DNA of 64,000 nt from JAJEEA01 sp965116765. GTDB taxonomy: Bacteria > Acidobacteriota > Vicinamibacteria > Vicinamibacterales > UBA8438. Below, in pieces: positions 51,368-60,571 of the stretch; position 1 is the first letter of the stretch; every line of letters starts with the position of its first letter. The translations under genes and the position numbers were made by a program. The stretch is from contig OZ220718.1 in the NCBI GenBank assembly GCA_965116765.1, forward strand, positions 1,054,001 to 1,118,000. The letters are read 5' to 3'. The notes under the pieces were generated by a model. The model had not been told where the DNA came from. It saw only the letters and a list, made by a program, of their open reading frames with translations, and ran no database searches.

Positions 51368-53176
51368 TCAGCCCCGCCCCCAGCCGCACGAGCGGCCGGC
51401 GTTCTGCTCGTCGAGCCACGCCTGGAGGGGCGCGAAGTAGTCGAGGATGGCGGTGGCGTCCATCTCGCGCTCGCCGGTGCCCAGCTCGAGCGCGTCGCGC
51501 CAGGGCCGGCTCGCACCGGCCTCCAGCATCGTCCGCAGCCGCTCCCCCGCCGCCCGGCTGCCGTAGATCGAGCAGCGGTGCAGGGGGCCCTCGTGGCCGG
51601 CCGCCGCGCACAGGGCCCGGTGGAGCTGGAACTGCAGGATGTGGGCGAGGAAGTAGCGCGTGTAGGACACGTTGGCGGGAACGTGGTACTTTGCGCCGGG
51701 ATCGAAGTCGGCCTCGCTGCGCGGGGCCGGCGGGCTGACGCCCTGGTACGCCGCCCTGAGATTCCACCAGCCCTCGTTGTACGCCTCGGGCTCGATCTCG
51801 CCCGAGAACACCTGCCAGCGCCACTGATCGACGAGGAGGCCGAAGGGCAGGAACGCGACCTTGTCGAGCGCGAGCCGCAGCAGCAACCCGATGTCCCGGT
51901 CGGCCGGCGGCACCCGACGCAGCAGCCCCACCTCCTGGAGGTACTCCGGCGTCATGGAGAGGGCGATGGTGTCGCCGATGCCCTCGTGGAAGCCGTCGTG
52001 GGCGCCGTCCCGATCGAGCGGCGACTGATGCCGGTAGGCGCGCTGGTAGTAGCTGTGGCCCAGCTCGTGGTGGACGGTGACGAAGTCTTCGCCGTTCACG
52101 TCGAGGCACATCTTGATGCGCACGTCCGAGTCGTAGTCGAGGTTCCACGCGCTGGCGTGACAGACCACGTCGCGGTCCGCGGGCTGGACGAACAGCGACC
52201 GCTCCCAGAACGTGTCGGGCAGCGGCTCGAACCCGAGCGAGCTGAAGAACCGCTCTCCGTAGCGCACCATCTCGATCTCGCCGACGTCCGCGTCGTCGAG
52301 CAGGTCGGTCAGGTCGTAGCCGGGATCGGCCCGCCGGGGGGCCACGAGATCGAAGACGTTGGCCCACGTCTGGCTCCACATGTTGCCGAGGAGGTGGGCG
52401 GGGATCGGGCCGTCGGGGGGGACGATGGCCGAGCCGTACTCGTCGGCGAGGGAGCCGCGCACGTGGCAGTGCAGCGACTCGTAGAGGGGGCTGACCTGGC
52501 CCCAGAGCCGCTCGAGCTCGGCCGTGAACGCGTCGGGAGGCATGTCGTAGCCGGTCCGCCACAGCTCGCCGAGGTCGGCGAACCCGATGTCCCGGGCGCC
52601 GGCATTGGCCAGCTCCACGAAACGGACGTAGTCGTCGCGCATCGGCGGGGCCACCTCCCGCCAGCCGAGCCACAGGTCGAGCAGCTCGTCGGTGTCGCGA
52701 ACCTCGGCGATCCGCCGTTCGAGCTCGGGCAGCGACAGGCAGTCCTCGCCGTCGCCGGGGCAGTACTCGCCCCGGCCGTAGGCGGCCTCCATCCCCGTGG
52801 TGATGGCCGCGAGCTCGGCCTGCAGGGCCGGGTCGGCGGGCGCCGCCACCCCCAGCGACGTCTTCAGCCGGAGCAGCTTGCGCCGCAGGTCGTCGGGGAG
52901 CTCGACGCCGTCGAACCGCGCCGCCTCGGCCGCGAGCTCCATGGTGAGGCCGATGACCGCGGCCTGGGCCTCCGCCGCCTGCGCCGTCGTGTCGTCGGTG
53001 ATGTAGGTGCTCTGTATCCAGGCCGACCGCCCCGTGGATATCCACGCGTCGAGCAGCCGGGCTTCCGCGTCGTCGATAAACGCGCGGGCCTCGCCGGCGG
53101 TCGGCGGAGGCTCCCCGCCGCACGCCGCGGCGAGGATCACGAGCATGGCGGCGAACCGCATGATCCGGGTCGTCAA
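51368..53176 (-). CDS. M2-family peptidyl-dipeptidase (ACE-like) lipoprotein
   Basis: A 602-residue zinc dipeptidyl carboxypeptidase related to angiotensin-converting enzyme. Lipobox LAAAC (Cys19) predicts a lipoprotein. The zinc site is H370-E-L-G-H374 with E398 in FHEGIGD 24 residues later, the classical M2 spacing. NMWSQTWANVFDL and SYTRYFLAHILQFQ match substrate-channel segments of the family. It likely releases dipeptides from peptides outside the cytoplasm. It starts 4 bp after purA, an unusual housekeeping neighbour. Confidence 0.92.
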   Translation of the reverse strand: MTTRIMRFAAMLVILAAACGGEPPPTAGEARAFIDDAEARLLDAWISTGRSAWIQSTYITDDTTAQAAEAQAAVIGLTMELAAEAARFDGVELPDDLRRKLLRLKTSLGVAAPADPALQAELAAITTGMEAAYGRGEYCPGDGEDCLSLPELERRIAEVRDTDELLDLWLGWREVAPPMRDDYVRFVELANAGARDIGFADLGELWRTGYDMPPDAFTAELERLWGQVSPLYESLHCHVRGSLADEYGSAIVPPDGPIPAHLLGNMWSQTWANVFDLVAPRRADPGYDLTDLLDDADVGEIEMVRYGERFFSSLGFEPLPDTFWERSLFVQPADRDVVCHASAWNLDYDSDVRIKMCLDVNGEDFVTVHHELGHSYYQRAYRHQSPLDRDGAHDGFHEGIGDTIALSMTPEYLQEVGLLRRVPPADRDIGLLLRLALDKVAFLPFGLLVDQWRWQVFSGEIEPEAYNEGWWNLRAAYQGVSPPAPRSEADFDPGAKYHVPANVSYTRYFLAHILQFQLHRALCAAAGHEGPLHRCSIYGSRAAGERLRTMLEAGASRPWRDALELGTGEREMDATAILDYFAPLQAWLDEQNAGRSCGWGRG

Positions 53177-53180
53177 CGGC

Positions 53181-54515
53181 CTACCTCCCTGCGACCACCG
53201 GCCGCGCCGCCGCCCGCGCCGCCTGCCACCGTTCGACGAGCCCGCCTCCCACCAGGATGGTGTCGGCGCGATCGGAGCCGGTCGAGACGATCGCGATCGG
53301 CACCCCGCTCAGGGTCTCGATGCGGGCCAGATACGCCCGCGCCTCCGGCGGCAGGTCCTCGTAGCGGCGCACGCCGGCGGTGGGCCGCGACCATCCCGGC
53401 AGGCGTTCGTACACCGGCCGGCACTCGGCGAGCACGGTGCGGCTCGACGGGAAGTCCTCGAGCAGGCGGTCCCCGTGGCGGTAGCCGGTGCACAGGGGGA
53501 TCTCGTCGAGGCCGTCGAGCACGTCGAGCTTCGTGACCGCGAGCGCGTCGAGGCCGTTCACGCGCACCGCGTAGCGCACCACCACCGCGTCGTACCAGCC
53601 GCACCGGCGGGGGCGCCCGGTCGAGGCGCCGTACTCGCGGCCGCTCTCGCGCAGCAGGTCGCCCTCGGCGCCGTGAAGCTCCGTCGGCAGCGGTCCCTCG
53701 CCGACGCGGGTCGTGTAGGCCTTGGCGATGCCGAGGACCGAGCCGATGGCGCGCGGGCCGACCCCGAGGCCGGTGCAGATGCCGCCGACCGTCGCGCTCG
53801 ACGAGGTGACGAACGGGTAGGTGCCGTGATCGATGTCGAGCTGCGTCCCCTGGGCGCCCTCGAACAGCACGCACTCCTCCGCCTCGAACGCCCGCGCGAG
53901 GAACACCGACGCGTCGCCGACCCAGCCCGCGAGCCGGCGCGCCGCCGCGCAAACCTCCGCGTGCAGGGCCCGCCAGTCGGCCGCCGCGCCCCCGAGGGCC
54001 TCGTTGCGGGCCGACACGTTCGCGCGGATCGCCCGCGCGAGGGCGCCGTCCTCCGACGCGTCCGCGAGGTCGGCCACCCGGATGCCGCGGCGCCCGACCT
54101 TGTCCTCGTAGGTCGGCCCGATGCCCCGCGACGTGGTGCCGATGCGCTGGTCGCCGCGCCGCGCCTCGGAGTGCGCCTCGAGGTCGCGGTGGTAGGGCAG
54201 GATGACGTGGGCCCGGTCGCTGATGAGGAGGCGGTCGCCGACGTCGATGCCCTGGCCGGCGAGGGTGTCGATCTCCGAGAACAGGGCTGCCGGATCGACA
54301 ACCACCCCGTTGCCGATGACGCAGCGCACCCCCGGGTGCAGGATGCCGGAGGGCAGCAGGTGGAGAATGAACTCATTCTCGCCCACCCGCACCGTGTGAC
54401 CCGCGTTGTGGCCGCCCTGGTAACGCGCCACAATGGACGCGCTGGGGGTGAGGAGGTCCACGACCTTGCCCTTGCCCTCGTCGCCCCACTGCGCACCGAT
54501 GACCGCGATGTTCAC
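53181..54515 (-). CDS. purA: Adenylosuccinate synthetase
   Basis: Joins IMP and aspartate with GTP in AMP synthesis. The 444-residue product starts VNIAVIGAQWGDEGKGK (GTG start at 54515) with D13 and H41 (GGHNAGHT) as catalytic residues and includes GIGPTYEDKVGR and EGAQGTQLDIDHGTYPFVTS. Length is slightly above the usual 430. It shares a transcription unit with the downstream M2 peptidase gene and diverges from the ATPase gene 196 bp away. Confidence 0.95.
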   Translation of the reverse strand: MNIAVIGAQWGDEGKGKVVDLLTPSASIVARYQGGHNAGHTVRVGENEFILHLLPSGILHPGVRCVIGNGVVVDPAALFSEIDTLAGQGIDVGDRLLISDRAHVILPYHRDLEAHSEARRGDQRIGTTSRGIGPTYEDKVGRRGIRVADLADASEDGALARAIRANVSARNEALGGAAADWRALHAEVCAAARRLAGWVGDASVFLARAFEAEECVLFEGAQGTQLDIDHGTYPFVTSSSATVGGICTGLGVGPRAIGSVLGIAKAYTTRVGEGPLPTELHGAEGDLLRESGREYGASTGRPRRCGWYDAVVVRYAVRVNGLDALAVTKLDVLDGLDEIPLCTGYRHGDRLLEDFPSSRTVLAECRPVYERLPGWSRPTAGVRRYEDLPPEARAYLARIETLSGVPIAIVSTGSDRADTILVGGGLVERWQAARAAARPVVAGR

Positions 54516-54711
54516 GCTGTTCCTCGTCGTGTGAAAGCCGGTTGCCTGACCCTGCCGCCGGACCGGGTGCTGCGGGCCGTTCCGGTCTGCGGCGCCAAGC
54601 GATCGATAGTAGCAGAAGGACCCGCGACGCGCATCCGTCGAGCGGGAGTCGCCGGCAGCGACGACCGGGCGGGCCGCGGCGCCACCGGCAGCGCCCGGGG
54701 AAAGGACGCGG

Positions 54712-55821
54712 TTGACTGCACGTCCGGCTACGGAACGAAGGCTCCTCGCGGCCCTCGACGCGGCGCCGGCGCGCATGCCCGTCGTCGTCGGCGGCTGCGG
54801 GAGCGGCCGCACGTCTCTTCTGCAGCGCCTGCGGGAACGGCTCGGATCGGCGACCGTGCTGGTCGACCTCGAACGGGTCGCCACGACTCCCGAACGCTGC
54901 CTGTCCTCGGTGTTGGGGGCCCTGCAAGGGCACGCGGTGTTCCGGGACGGCGGCGCGCCCACGCCCGGCGAGCCGCGGGCTGCGTTCGATCGCCTCCGCC
55001 GTCTCTTCACGCGCGCCCGGGGCACGGGCGGCGGCCCGGTCACGTTCCTCATCGACGAGATGCTCGAGATCCGCACGTTCGAGAGCTTCCCCGGCTTGCG
55101 GAGCGCCTTCGCGACGTTCCGGCAGTCGCTCTGCGACAGCCCGAACCGGTTCGTCCTCACGACCCGGTTCGCGGCCCGCACCGTCCGGCTCTTCCGCGAC
55201 GCCCCCGGTCCGTTCGAGTTCGTTCATCTCCCGCCGCTGACGCCGGCCGAGGTGCGCGCCGCGCTCGCCGACCTCGGCCTCGACGGGGCGGAGCACCGGC
55301 GGCGCGACACGGCGGGGCTCGTGCATTCGCTGACCGCGGGGCGCCCCCGCTACGTCCGCCTCCTCGCGGAGGCCGCGGCGGCGCGTGGAGGCGACCCGGT
55401 CGACGCCCTCGCCGCCGGGATGCGGCCCGGCGCACACCTCGCCACGGCGTGCCGGCTCTCCTGCGAGCTGAGGCTGCACCGGGCGCGCGGCCGCGGGGCG
55501 CTCCGGGCCATCCTCCAGGTCCTCGCGGCCGACGAGCCGCTCACGCTGACCGAGATCGCGGCCCGCCTGGGACGCACGCCGGGGGCCGCCCGCGACTACC
55601 TGGCCTCGCTGGAGGACGTCGACCTGATCGAAGCTTCCCGGAAGCGCTACCGGTACGCCGACCCGCTGCTGCGGCTCTGGGTGCGCCTGCAGGGGCAGGC
55701 GGCTCCCCCGGCGACCACACGCTGTCGCGCGGCGTGCGCGAGTACGCGGCGGCTCGCGTCGAGCTCTAGCAGCCAGCCGCGAAGTCCCCGCGGCTTTCGA
55801 GCGGCGATGCATCCCGCGTGA
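54712..55821 (+). CDS. AAA ATPase with winged-helix C-terminus, probably frameshifted near the end
   Basis: An ORC/Cdc6- or archaeal-ATPase-like protein of about 350 residues. The P-loop is VVVGGCGSGRTSLL (24-37), where the usual Walker A lysine is Arg33; Walker B is FLIDE (D115, E116). A helix-turn-helix follows (LTLTEIAARLGRTPGAARDYL). After VRLQGQAAPP the current frame turns into Ser/Arg-rich filler, whereas one extra C in the C5 run at 55705-55709 would give GDHTLSRGVREYAAARVEL and a stop at 55769, which resembles a real end. TTG start at 54712 behind GGGGAAAGGA. Function unknown. Confidence 0.72.
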   Translation: MTARPATERRLLAALDAAPARMPVVVGGCGSGRTSLLQRLRERLGSATVLVDLERVATTPERCLSSVLGALQGHAVFRDGGAPTPGEPRAAFDRLRRLFTRARGTGGGPVTFLIDEMLEIRTFESFPGLRSAFATFRQSLCDSPNRFVLTTRFAARTVRLFRDAPGPFEFVHLPPLTPAEVRAALADLGLDGAEHRRRDTAGLVHSLTAGRPRYVRLLAEAAAARGGDPVDALAAGMRPGAHLATACRLSCELRLHRARGRGALRAILQVLAADEPLTLTEIAARLGRTPGAARDYLASLEDVDLIEASRKRYRYADPLLRLWVRLQGQAAPPATTRCRAACASTRRLASSSSSQPRSPRGFRAAMHPA

Positions 55822-55926
55822 CTGCGTTGCTCCCCGGTCGAATATGCCCGGTATCCTCGCCCGTCGCGCCTCGTCAGGCGGGCGCATCGCCGCTCTCGGT
55901 GCAACGCGGGATCTCACCACGGCTGT

Positions 55927-56010
55927 TGGCCCGGAGAGCGTGGCCTGCGGCTCCGCTCACCGCCCAGCCGACCCCGGGAGCCCGCGCGGTTCTACGGCGC
56001 AGGCTCCTGC
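55927..56010 (-). repeat. Dispersed hairpin repeat, one unit (GCTCTC-type tail)
   Basis: Tail GGCCCGGAGAGCGTGGCC, GCCCAGCCGACCC, then hairpin GGGAGCCCGC / GCAGGCTCCT around GGTTCTACGG. GAGCC pairs with GGCTC where other copies have GAGTC/GACTC, a compensatory change. It overlaps the last codons and stop of the RNase III gene. The rest of the gap to 55822 shows nothing clear. Confidence 0.82.
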
Positions 56011-57012
56011 CCCGACCCCTCGTCGAGGGCCGCGAGGGCCCGCTCGGCCGCGCGCTGCTCCGATTCCTTCTTGCTGCGGCCCTCGCCCCGGGCCAGCGCC
56101 TCGTCTCCGACCCGGATCTCGGTCTCGAAGACCCGGCGGTGGGCCGGCCCGCTCGTGCCCACGAGCTCGTACCGCGGCAGGCCCCGGTCCTGGGACTGCA
56201 GCCGTTCCTGCAGCGCCGACTTGTGGTCCCGGTGGCAGGCGGGTCGGCTTCCGCATCACAGGTTTCGGGGCCTGCTCGGTCATGCCGGGCGGGACCCCGC
56301 CGGCGCGGACGGCGTCGAGCTGGGGCCTGAACCACAGCTCGATGAAGCGGTCCGCCGCCTCCACTCCCCCGTCGAGGTACACCGCGGCCACCACCGCCTC
56401 GAACGTATCGGCGATCAGCGACCGCTTGGTGCGGCCGCCGGTCCTCTCCTCTCCGCGTCCGAGGAGGAGATGGTCGCCGAGACCCAGCCCTTCGCCGACC
56501 CCGGCGAGCGCCGCCGACGAGACGAGCGCGGCGCGCGCCTTCGACTTCTGTCCCTCGTCCCAGTCGGGGCACTCGCGAAACAGGCGATCCGAGATCACGA
56601 ACCCGAGCACCGCGTCGCCGAGAAACTCGAGCGACTCGTTGTCGCGGACGCCGCCGCTGGCATCCTCGTGGGCGCGCGACCGGTGGGTCAGGGCGTGCTC
56701 CAGCAAACCGGGGTCGCGGAAGCGGTACCCCAGCGCCTCTTCGACGGCGCGGAACTCGTCCCGGATGCGCGTCACCCGGTCGGAGACCTGCCGGCCGAAC
56801 TCGGCGATGAGGCGGCGGGCGCGCTGGGCCTGCTCGCCGCGCACCGTCAGCCGCACCTCGCCCAGCCCGCTGACGGTGAGGGGGAAGATGGCCTGCGGCG
56901 CCCCCGACGAGACGACCGCCTCGATGCCGCGGGTCTCGAGGAGCCCGCTCACCACGTCGGCCTCGATCGTCGACTGGGTCCGGAAAACGACCTGCGGGTC
57001 GGAGTCGGTCAC
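55992..57012 (-). CDS. rnc: Ribonuclease III with N-terminal DUF2007 domain, reading frame interrupted
   Basis: Double-stranded-RNA endonuclease. Residues 1-70 are a DUF2007-like domain (VVFRTQSTIEADVVSGLLET). The nuclease domain follows with NESLEFLGDA (125-134) and LIADTFEAVVAAVYLDGG. The dsRNA-binding domain (DHKSALQERLQSQDRGLPRY, later EGRSKKESEQRAAERALAAL) is present but in a frame shifted by +1, with the crossover between about 56225 and 56275. Removing one base gives a protein of about 339 residues ending GSGQEPAP; the unshifted frame runs on to 55957. The GTG at 57012 overlaps the phosphatase stop by 4 bp. Its final codons lie in a dispersed repeat. Confidence 0.8.
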
Positions 57013-59273
57013 GGGCGGCTCGCGGAGGGTGCAAGCGCCGGCGCATCCTCGACCCGGAGCAGGACGATGGTCATGTCGTCGTGCTGCTCCGCCGCCCCGG
57101 CGAACGCCTCGACGTCGCCGAGAACACGCTGCTTCAGGTCGTCCGACGACAGGTGGATCTGCTCGGTAAGCGTGCGGCTCAGGCGTTCCTCGCCGAAGAG
57201 GTCCGATTCCTCGTTCATCGCCTCGGTCACGCCGTCGGTGAACAGGGCGACGAGATCGCCGGTCTCCAACGCAAAGGACGACTCTTCGAGGAGCTCGGCG
57301 AACTTCTCCTCGACGCCGTCGATCTGCAGCCCCACGACCAGCCCGTCCGGGGCCAGCACCTGGGGTCGCCGGGGCCCCTCCGGCACGCACGGAACGTGGA
57401 TCAGCGGCGTGTGGCCGGCCCGCGCGTAGGTCAGGCGGCGGGCCGCGAGGTCGAGGACGGCGTAGGTCATGGTGATGAAGGTGCGGCCGTCGAGGGTCGC
57501 GGACAGAATGCGGTTGACCTCGATGAGCAGCTCCCGGGGGCTCCGGTGGAAGCGGCTCAGCGACAGCACGACGCCCTTGAGCTCGGCCATGTAGAACGCC
57601 GCCGACGTCCCCTTCCCGGACACGTCGGCCACCAGCACCCCCAGCCGATGCTCGTCGAGCCGGATGAAGTCGTAGTAGTCGCCGCCGACCTCCCGCGCCG
57701 GCCGGCAGGCCGCGGTCACCGCCAGCCCCGGCACGGAAGCGGTCGCCTCGGGCAGCAGCGACATCTGGATGTCGCGGGCGATCCGAAGCTCCTCTTCGAG
57801 ACGGCGCTTCTCCGCGGCCTCGGCCATGAGGTCGGCGATGCTGCCGGTCATCGTGTTGAACGACTCGGCCAGCTCGCCGAGCTGGTCCTCGGTGTCGACC
57901 CGGATGCGATGCGAGAGATCGCCCTCCCGGACGCGTTCGGTGCCGGTGAACAGCTCGTGCACCGCCCCGGTGATCGACCCGGCGAGCGCGAAACCCATGA
58001 CCATGGCCGCCGCCTCGATGGTCAGGAACATCACCCCGAGCAACAGCAGTCCCCACACGAAGACGCCGAGGGCGTACTCGCCTCCCTCGACGACCTCGCG
58101 GTAGAACACCATGGGATGCACGGTGAAGCCCACTTCGCCGCGCCCCCGCCGGCCCGTGGACCAGTCGAGGAGATCGACACGGGCCTCCGCGCGCAGGTCG
58201 AGGGTCGGGGCGCCGTCGGGAGCCGCCGCCCCGAGCGGGAACCGGAGCGCTTCGAACGCGGCGGCGGCCGGAACCACGTCCGCACCGGCGGAGCCGGCCC
58301 CGCCGGCGGTCGGGGCGACACTGAAATGGGTGAGCGTGACGCCACGGGAGGCCTGCATTCGCCGGGTGACTTCTCCCGCGATGGGAAGATCGGCGACCAC
58401 GGCATAGACCGGACCGTCCTCGTCGAACCGCTCCACGCCGCGAGCCACCACCGTCCAGCCCGCCCGGCCGCGCGTCACCACGAGCCCGCCGGCATCGGGG
58501 GGGAGGCCGTCACGCGCATCGCCGGGCCCGCCGCCATCGAGAGGAGCGCCGAGCCAGGCCGGGAACTGCAGATCGCGGGAATCGTGGCGCCACGGCCCGG
58601 CCCCGGCCGCGCGGTCGCGGCCCGCCTGGTTCCACAGCACCGCGATGGAGGCGTCGGGATAGCGCTCCTCGACGGCCTGTACCCGGCCCGCCAGCACCGC
58701 CCGCACCTCCTCGGGCTCGACGAGGCCGCCCAGGTCGACGGCGGTCATGGCCGCGAGGTCGTTCGCGTCTTCCATCACGTCCGAGAAGCTGAGCTGCACG
58801 AGCGAGGAGCTGACGGTCGTCAACAGCAGCACGCCCGACACCAGGAAGAACACGACCGAGAGCAGGATCGGCACGAAGCCGATCAGGGCGTAGGACAGCA
58901 CGAGCCTCCGCCGGACCCGCCACAGGAAGCGCTGCTGCAGGAGGTTCAGCACGCGCACCAGCAGATAGCCGAGGGCGGCGACGAGGGCGACGGTTCCCGC
59001 CGTGTCGAGGACCCGCAGCCAACCCGGGGCGGCGGCCCCGCCGGACAGCCCGACGACCGTCTTGAGCACGAGGACCGCGAGAATCGTGCGACCCGGCCCC
59101 GACGCCGCAAAGAGCTCCGCCGTCTCGCCGAGCGCCTCGATGACGAGCCGCAGGCGTCCGCGTCCGCCGCCCCCGGGCTCGCGGTCGGGCCCGCGAGGCG
59201 CGGGAGGAGGCGCCGGGGCGGTGCTCGCGGGAAGGCCGGGCGACGGCGCCTGCGAAGCCATGGGGTGGGCCAC
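57009..59273 (-). CDS. Membrane PP2C-type (SpoIIE) serine phosphatase with HAMP domain
   Basis: A 754-residue signalling protein: helices near 62-80, 92-110 and 126-152, a long extracytoplasmic sensor region (about 155-395), helix 402-428, HAMP (about 430-482), a short coiled coil (RRLEEELRIARDIQMSLLPE) and a SpoIIE/RsbU phosphatase domain with GGDYYDF (530-536), DVSGKG (550-555) and HDDMTIVLLRV near the end. These phosphatases dephosphorylate anti-sigma antagonists in partner-switching. No partner is encoded nearby. It overlaps the RNase III gene and follows cutA by 27 bp. Confidence 0.9.
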   Translation of the reverse strand: MAHPMASQAPSPGLPASTAPAPPPAPRGPDREPGGGGRGRLRLVIEALGETAELFAASGPGRTILAVLVLKTVVGLSGGAAAPGWLRVLDTAGTVALVAALGYLLVRVLNLLQQRFLWRVRRRLVLSYALIGFVPILLSVVFFLVSGVLLLTTVSSSLVQLSFSDVMEDANDLAAMTAVDLGGLVEPEEVRAVLAGRVQAVEERYPDASIAVLWNQAGRDRAAGAGPWRHDSRDLQFPAWLGAPLDGGGPGDARDGLPPDAGGLVVTRGRAGWTVVARGVERFDEDGPVYAVVADLPIAGEVTRRMQASRGVTLTHFSVAPTAGGAGSAGADVVPAAAAFEALRFPLGAAAPDGAPTLDLRAEARVDLLDWSTGRRGRGEVGFTVHPMVFYREVVEGGEYALGVFVWGLLLLGVMFLTIEAAAMVMGFALAGSITGAVHELFTGTERVREGDLSHRIRVDTEDQLGELAESFNTMTGSIADLMAEAAEKRRLEEELRIARDIQMSLLPEATASVPGLAVTAACRPAREVGGDYYDFIRLDEHRLGVLVADVSGKGTSAAFYMAELKGVVLSLSRFHRSPRELLIEVNRILSATLDGRTFITMTYAVLDLAARRLTYARAGHTPLIHVPCVPEGPRRPQVLAPDGLVVGLQIDGVEEKFAELLEESSFALETGDLVALFTDGVTEAMNEESDLFGEERLSRTLTEQIHLSSDDLKQRVLGDVEAFAGAAEQHDDMTIVLLRVEDAPALAPSASRP

Positions 59274-59300
59274 GGTGATGTTATCAGAGCGCGGGGGCGG

Positions 59301-59651
59301 TCATGCCGGATCGGGGCGGGCCGACGCCCCTCCCGTCGCCTCCGCGATCCACGCGAGGTACCGCGGGTCGCCGTCCACCACCGGCAACACCACGAGCTCG
59401 GGCGTATCGTAGGGATGCAGGTCGCCCACGCGCCGGCGCAGGCGGTCGACGCGGGCCCTCTGCGTCTTGACGATCAGCTGGCGCTCCCGCGCCTGCTCGA
59501 CCCGGCCCTGCCAGCGATAGACGGACTCGACGTCCCCCAGGATGTTCACGCACGCCGCGCAGCCCTCGTCGACGAGGGTCGACGCGAAGCGCCGGACGTC
59601 GGCGTCCATCGGAAACGTGATCAGGACCACGACCGCTTCGGAAGACGTCAC
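59301..59651 (-). CDS. cutA: Divalent-cation tolerance protein CutA
   Basis: A 116-residue trimeric ferredoxin-like-fold protein of the CutA1/PII-like superfamily. ITFPMDADVRRFASTLV, CAACVNILGDVESVYRW, RQLIVKT and LHPYDTPELVVLPV are the family signatures. Its role in copper tolerance is doubtful in many species. It is first in a minus-strand operon with the phosphatase and rnc and diverges from ftsB. Confidence 0.93.
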   Translation of the reverse strand: MTSSEAVVVLITFPMDADVRRFASTLVDEGCAACVNILGDVESVYRWQGRVEQARERQLIVKTQRARVDRLRRRVGDLHPYDTPELVVLPVVDGDPRYLAWIAEATGGASARPDPA

Positions 59652-59729
59652 GCCTCCTCCCGCACCTCCGGGGGGCCGACCCGCCGGCGACTAATCTCCG
59701 CCCCGGTTTCGACCGAGACATTGAATGGC

Positions 59730-60326
59730 ATGCCACATGCGGCACGACGCCCGTCCCGACCGCACCGCCGCCCGGATGCCGCGTCCCGGTCTCGGGGCCG
59801 GCCGGCGCAGCCGGCGCTCCCCTTTCCGGGCGCCGAGCGGACCGACGTTCCGCCGGTGCGCCGCGACGAGGGCCGCCCCTGGCAGAGGCGGCATCTCGTG
59901 CGCCTGCTGTTCAGCCTGCTGACCGCGATCCTCATTGCGAACGCGCTCGTCGGCGACCGGGGACTGCCGGCCAACCTGCGGATTCGGCGCGAGCACCGCG
60001 AGCTCGCGGCCGCCATCGCCGCCCTGCGCGCGACGAACCAGCGACTGCAGCTCGAGGCGCAACGCCTTCGCAGCGATCCGGCCGCCATCGAGGAGCTGGC
60101 GCGCCGGGAGCTCGGGCTCGTCCGGCCCGGCGAGCGGCTGTTCATCGTCACCGACCGGCGCGCCCCGGTCCCGGTCGAGGCCCGGCCGCCCCGCCCGCGG
60201 ATGGCGTCCGGCGAGCCGCAGGCCGAGGCCTTGCTCGCATCCAATCGATCTGCTATGATAAACGAACGATCCGGGACGAAGGTTGCGGTCGGTCCAACCC
60301 GACCCGCCGACGGATCGACCGATTGA
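59730..60326 (+). CDS. ftsB: FtsB/DivIC-like septum formation initiator
   Basis: A 198-residue bitopic protein. An arginine-rich cytoplasmic N-terminus of about 50 residues precedes one membrane helix (56-75, LVRLLFSLLTAILIANALVG), a coiled coil (85-113, RREHRELAAAIAALRATNQR) and the conserved ELARRELGLVRPGE segment. It should bridge FtsL and FtsQ in the divisome. The N- and C-terminal tails make it longer than the usual 100 residues. The ATG at 59730 is the first in frame. Its stop codon is immediately followed, with no gap, by the initiator tRNA. Confidence 0.87.
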   Translation: MPHAARRPSRPHRRPDAASRSRGRPAQPALPFPGAERTDVPPVRRDEGRPWQRRHLVRLLFSLLTAILIANALVGDRGLPANLRIRREHRELAAAIAALRATNQRLQLEAQRLRSDPAAIEELARRELGLVRPGERLFIVTDRRAPVPVEARPPRPRMASGEPQAEALLASNRSAMINERSGTKVAVGPTRPADGSTD

Positions 60327-60403
<77 letters not shown>

Positions 60404-60410
60404 AATACAG

Positions 60411-60444
60411 AACGGGCCGGCATGGCACGCATGCCGGCCCGTTT
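60411..60444 (+). terminator. Rho-independent terminator after tRNA-fMet
   Basis: AACGGGCCGGCATG (60411-60424) and CATGCCGGCCCGTT (60430-60443) form a perfect 14-bp stem with a 5-nt loop, followed by a short T tract (TT within the arm plus one T). It starts 8 bp after the tRNA CCA. Confidence 0.8.
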
Positions 60445-60571
60445 CCGTGTACCGGGAGCTTTCGACGAGCACCGGGGCCTCGGCCCCGGGTCCGCGCGGC
60501 GGAACCGCGGACCGCGGGGGATCGGCGGACGCCGCGGCAGGCCGAGGAGCCGACCGGGCCGGGGGACGAAG

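Noticed and set aside
57081..59729. A long open plus-strand frame upstream of ftsB in the same reading frame
   Set aside because: It is antisense to the phosphatase and cutA genes and has only low-complexity sequence. Only the part from the ATG at 59730 has FtsB features.
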